DNA of 42,603 nt, taken from positions 1 through 42,603 of the forward strand of contig JAEWKT010000038.1 of the NCBI GenBank assembly GCA_023393635.1, in the 5' to 3' direction. Shown here piece after piece: positions 42,545-42,603 of the stretch. Source of the DNA: Pseudomonadota bacterium. Its GTDB lineage: Bacteria > Pseudomonadota > Gammaproteobacteria > Pseudomonadales > Moraxellaceae. How positions within the stretch are numbered: position 1 is the first letter of the stretch; every line of letters starts with the position of its first letter. Below the pieces are notes generated by a model, which was not told the origin of the DNA, did not search any database, and was given only the letters and a program-made list of their open reading frames with translations. The position numbers and the translations under genes were made by a program.

Positions 42545-42603
42545 TTGAGTACAAAAGCCCAGCGGGAAATCGCCCATAAATTAAAAGTATTTGCTCATGC
42601 AGA
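42545..42603 (+). CDS. Start of a probable transposase, 3' partial
   Basis: A TTG start at 42545 follows AGGAG (42532-42536) by eight bases and opens a frame to the window edge: STKAQREIAHKLKVFAHA. This resembles the N-terminal helix-turn-helix of insertion-sequence transposases whose proteins start M-[SN]-T-[KQ]-x-Q-R-[DE]-I and continue into an rve core, but only about 20 codons are seen, so family cannot be fixed. Its position at the edge of the type VI island suggests mobile DNA there. Confidence 0.5.
   Translation, partial: MSTKAQREIAHKLKVFAHA

Overview
The window looks like a chromosomal segment of a gammaproteobacterium of the Moraxellaceae, close to Acinetobacter. This is inferred from gene order (yqiA-parE, glnK-amtB beside ubiK-comM and TorF-type porins, pepA-holC divergent from lptFG), from FadD and LptF start regions that read like the Acinetobacter proteins, and from a VgrG of the Acinetobacter type. 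No rRNA, tRNA or CRISPR array was seen.

Layout. 1-8.6 kb: the end of a beta-helix protein, an EamA transporter, an S4 RNA-binding protein, a lipoprotein, a DUF924 protein, gshA, dsbB, a lipase-like hydrolase and yqiA. 8.6-14.4 kb: both topoisomerase IV genes (parE, parC), separated by hpf and an ankyrin-like gene; ParC carries Ile at the main quinolone-resistance position. 14.5-17.9 kb: fadD, a small membrane protein, a MAPEG protein and ppa. 18-24 kb: a nitrogen-linked block, with two paralogous TorF porins either side of the opposite-strand ubiK-comM pair, then glnK-amtB. The first porin has an NtrC-like dyad and a -24/-12 element, and glnK has a second -24/-12 element, so porin and ammonium uptake genes are probably co-regulated by RpoN/NtrC. 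24-34 kb: a DUF488 protein, nrdR-ribD, an orphan adenine methylase, a small exported protein, ribE, the minus-strand operon pepA-holC-coiled-coil gene, and lptF-lptG, followed by an alpha/beta hydrolase.

35-42.6 kb: an accessory type VI secretion island and the most interesting part. An Acinetobacter-type vgrG, whose last ~115 codons shift to AT-rich sequence, is followed by a periplasmic protein gene. That gene overlaps by ATGA a 794-residue protein with a lytic-transglycosylase-like N-terminus, beta-sandwich-like linkers and an M23 peptidase C-terminus: a probable double-acting peptidoglycan-degrading effector. Two paralogous lipoprotein genes follow, probably immunity proteins. Between them lie the decayed 3' end of a third lipoprotein gene and the decayed 3' end of a second M23 effector gene, traces of a once larger tandem effector-immunity array. 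A probable transposase start, TTG with a strong ribosome binding site, closes the window.

Several start codons were moved from the longest open frame to positions supported by ribosome binding sites, promoters or family knowledge: fadD, torF1, glnK, ribD, lptF (TTG), vgrG and the effector genes.
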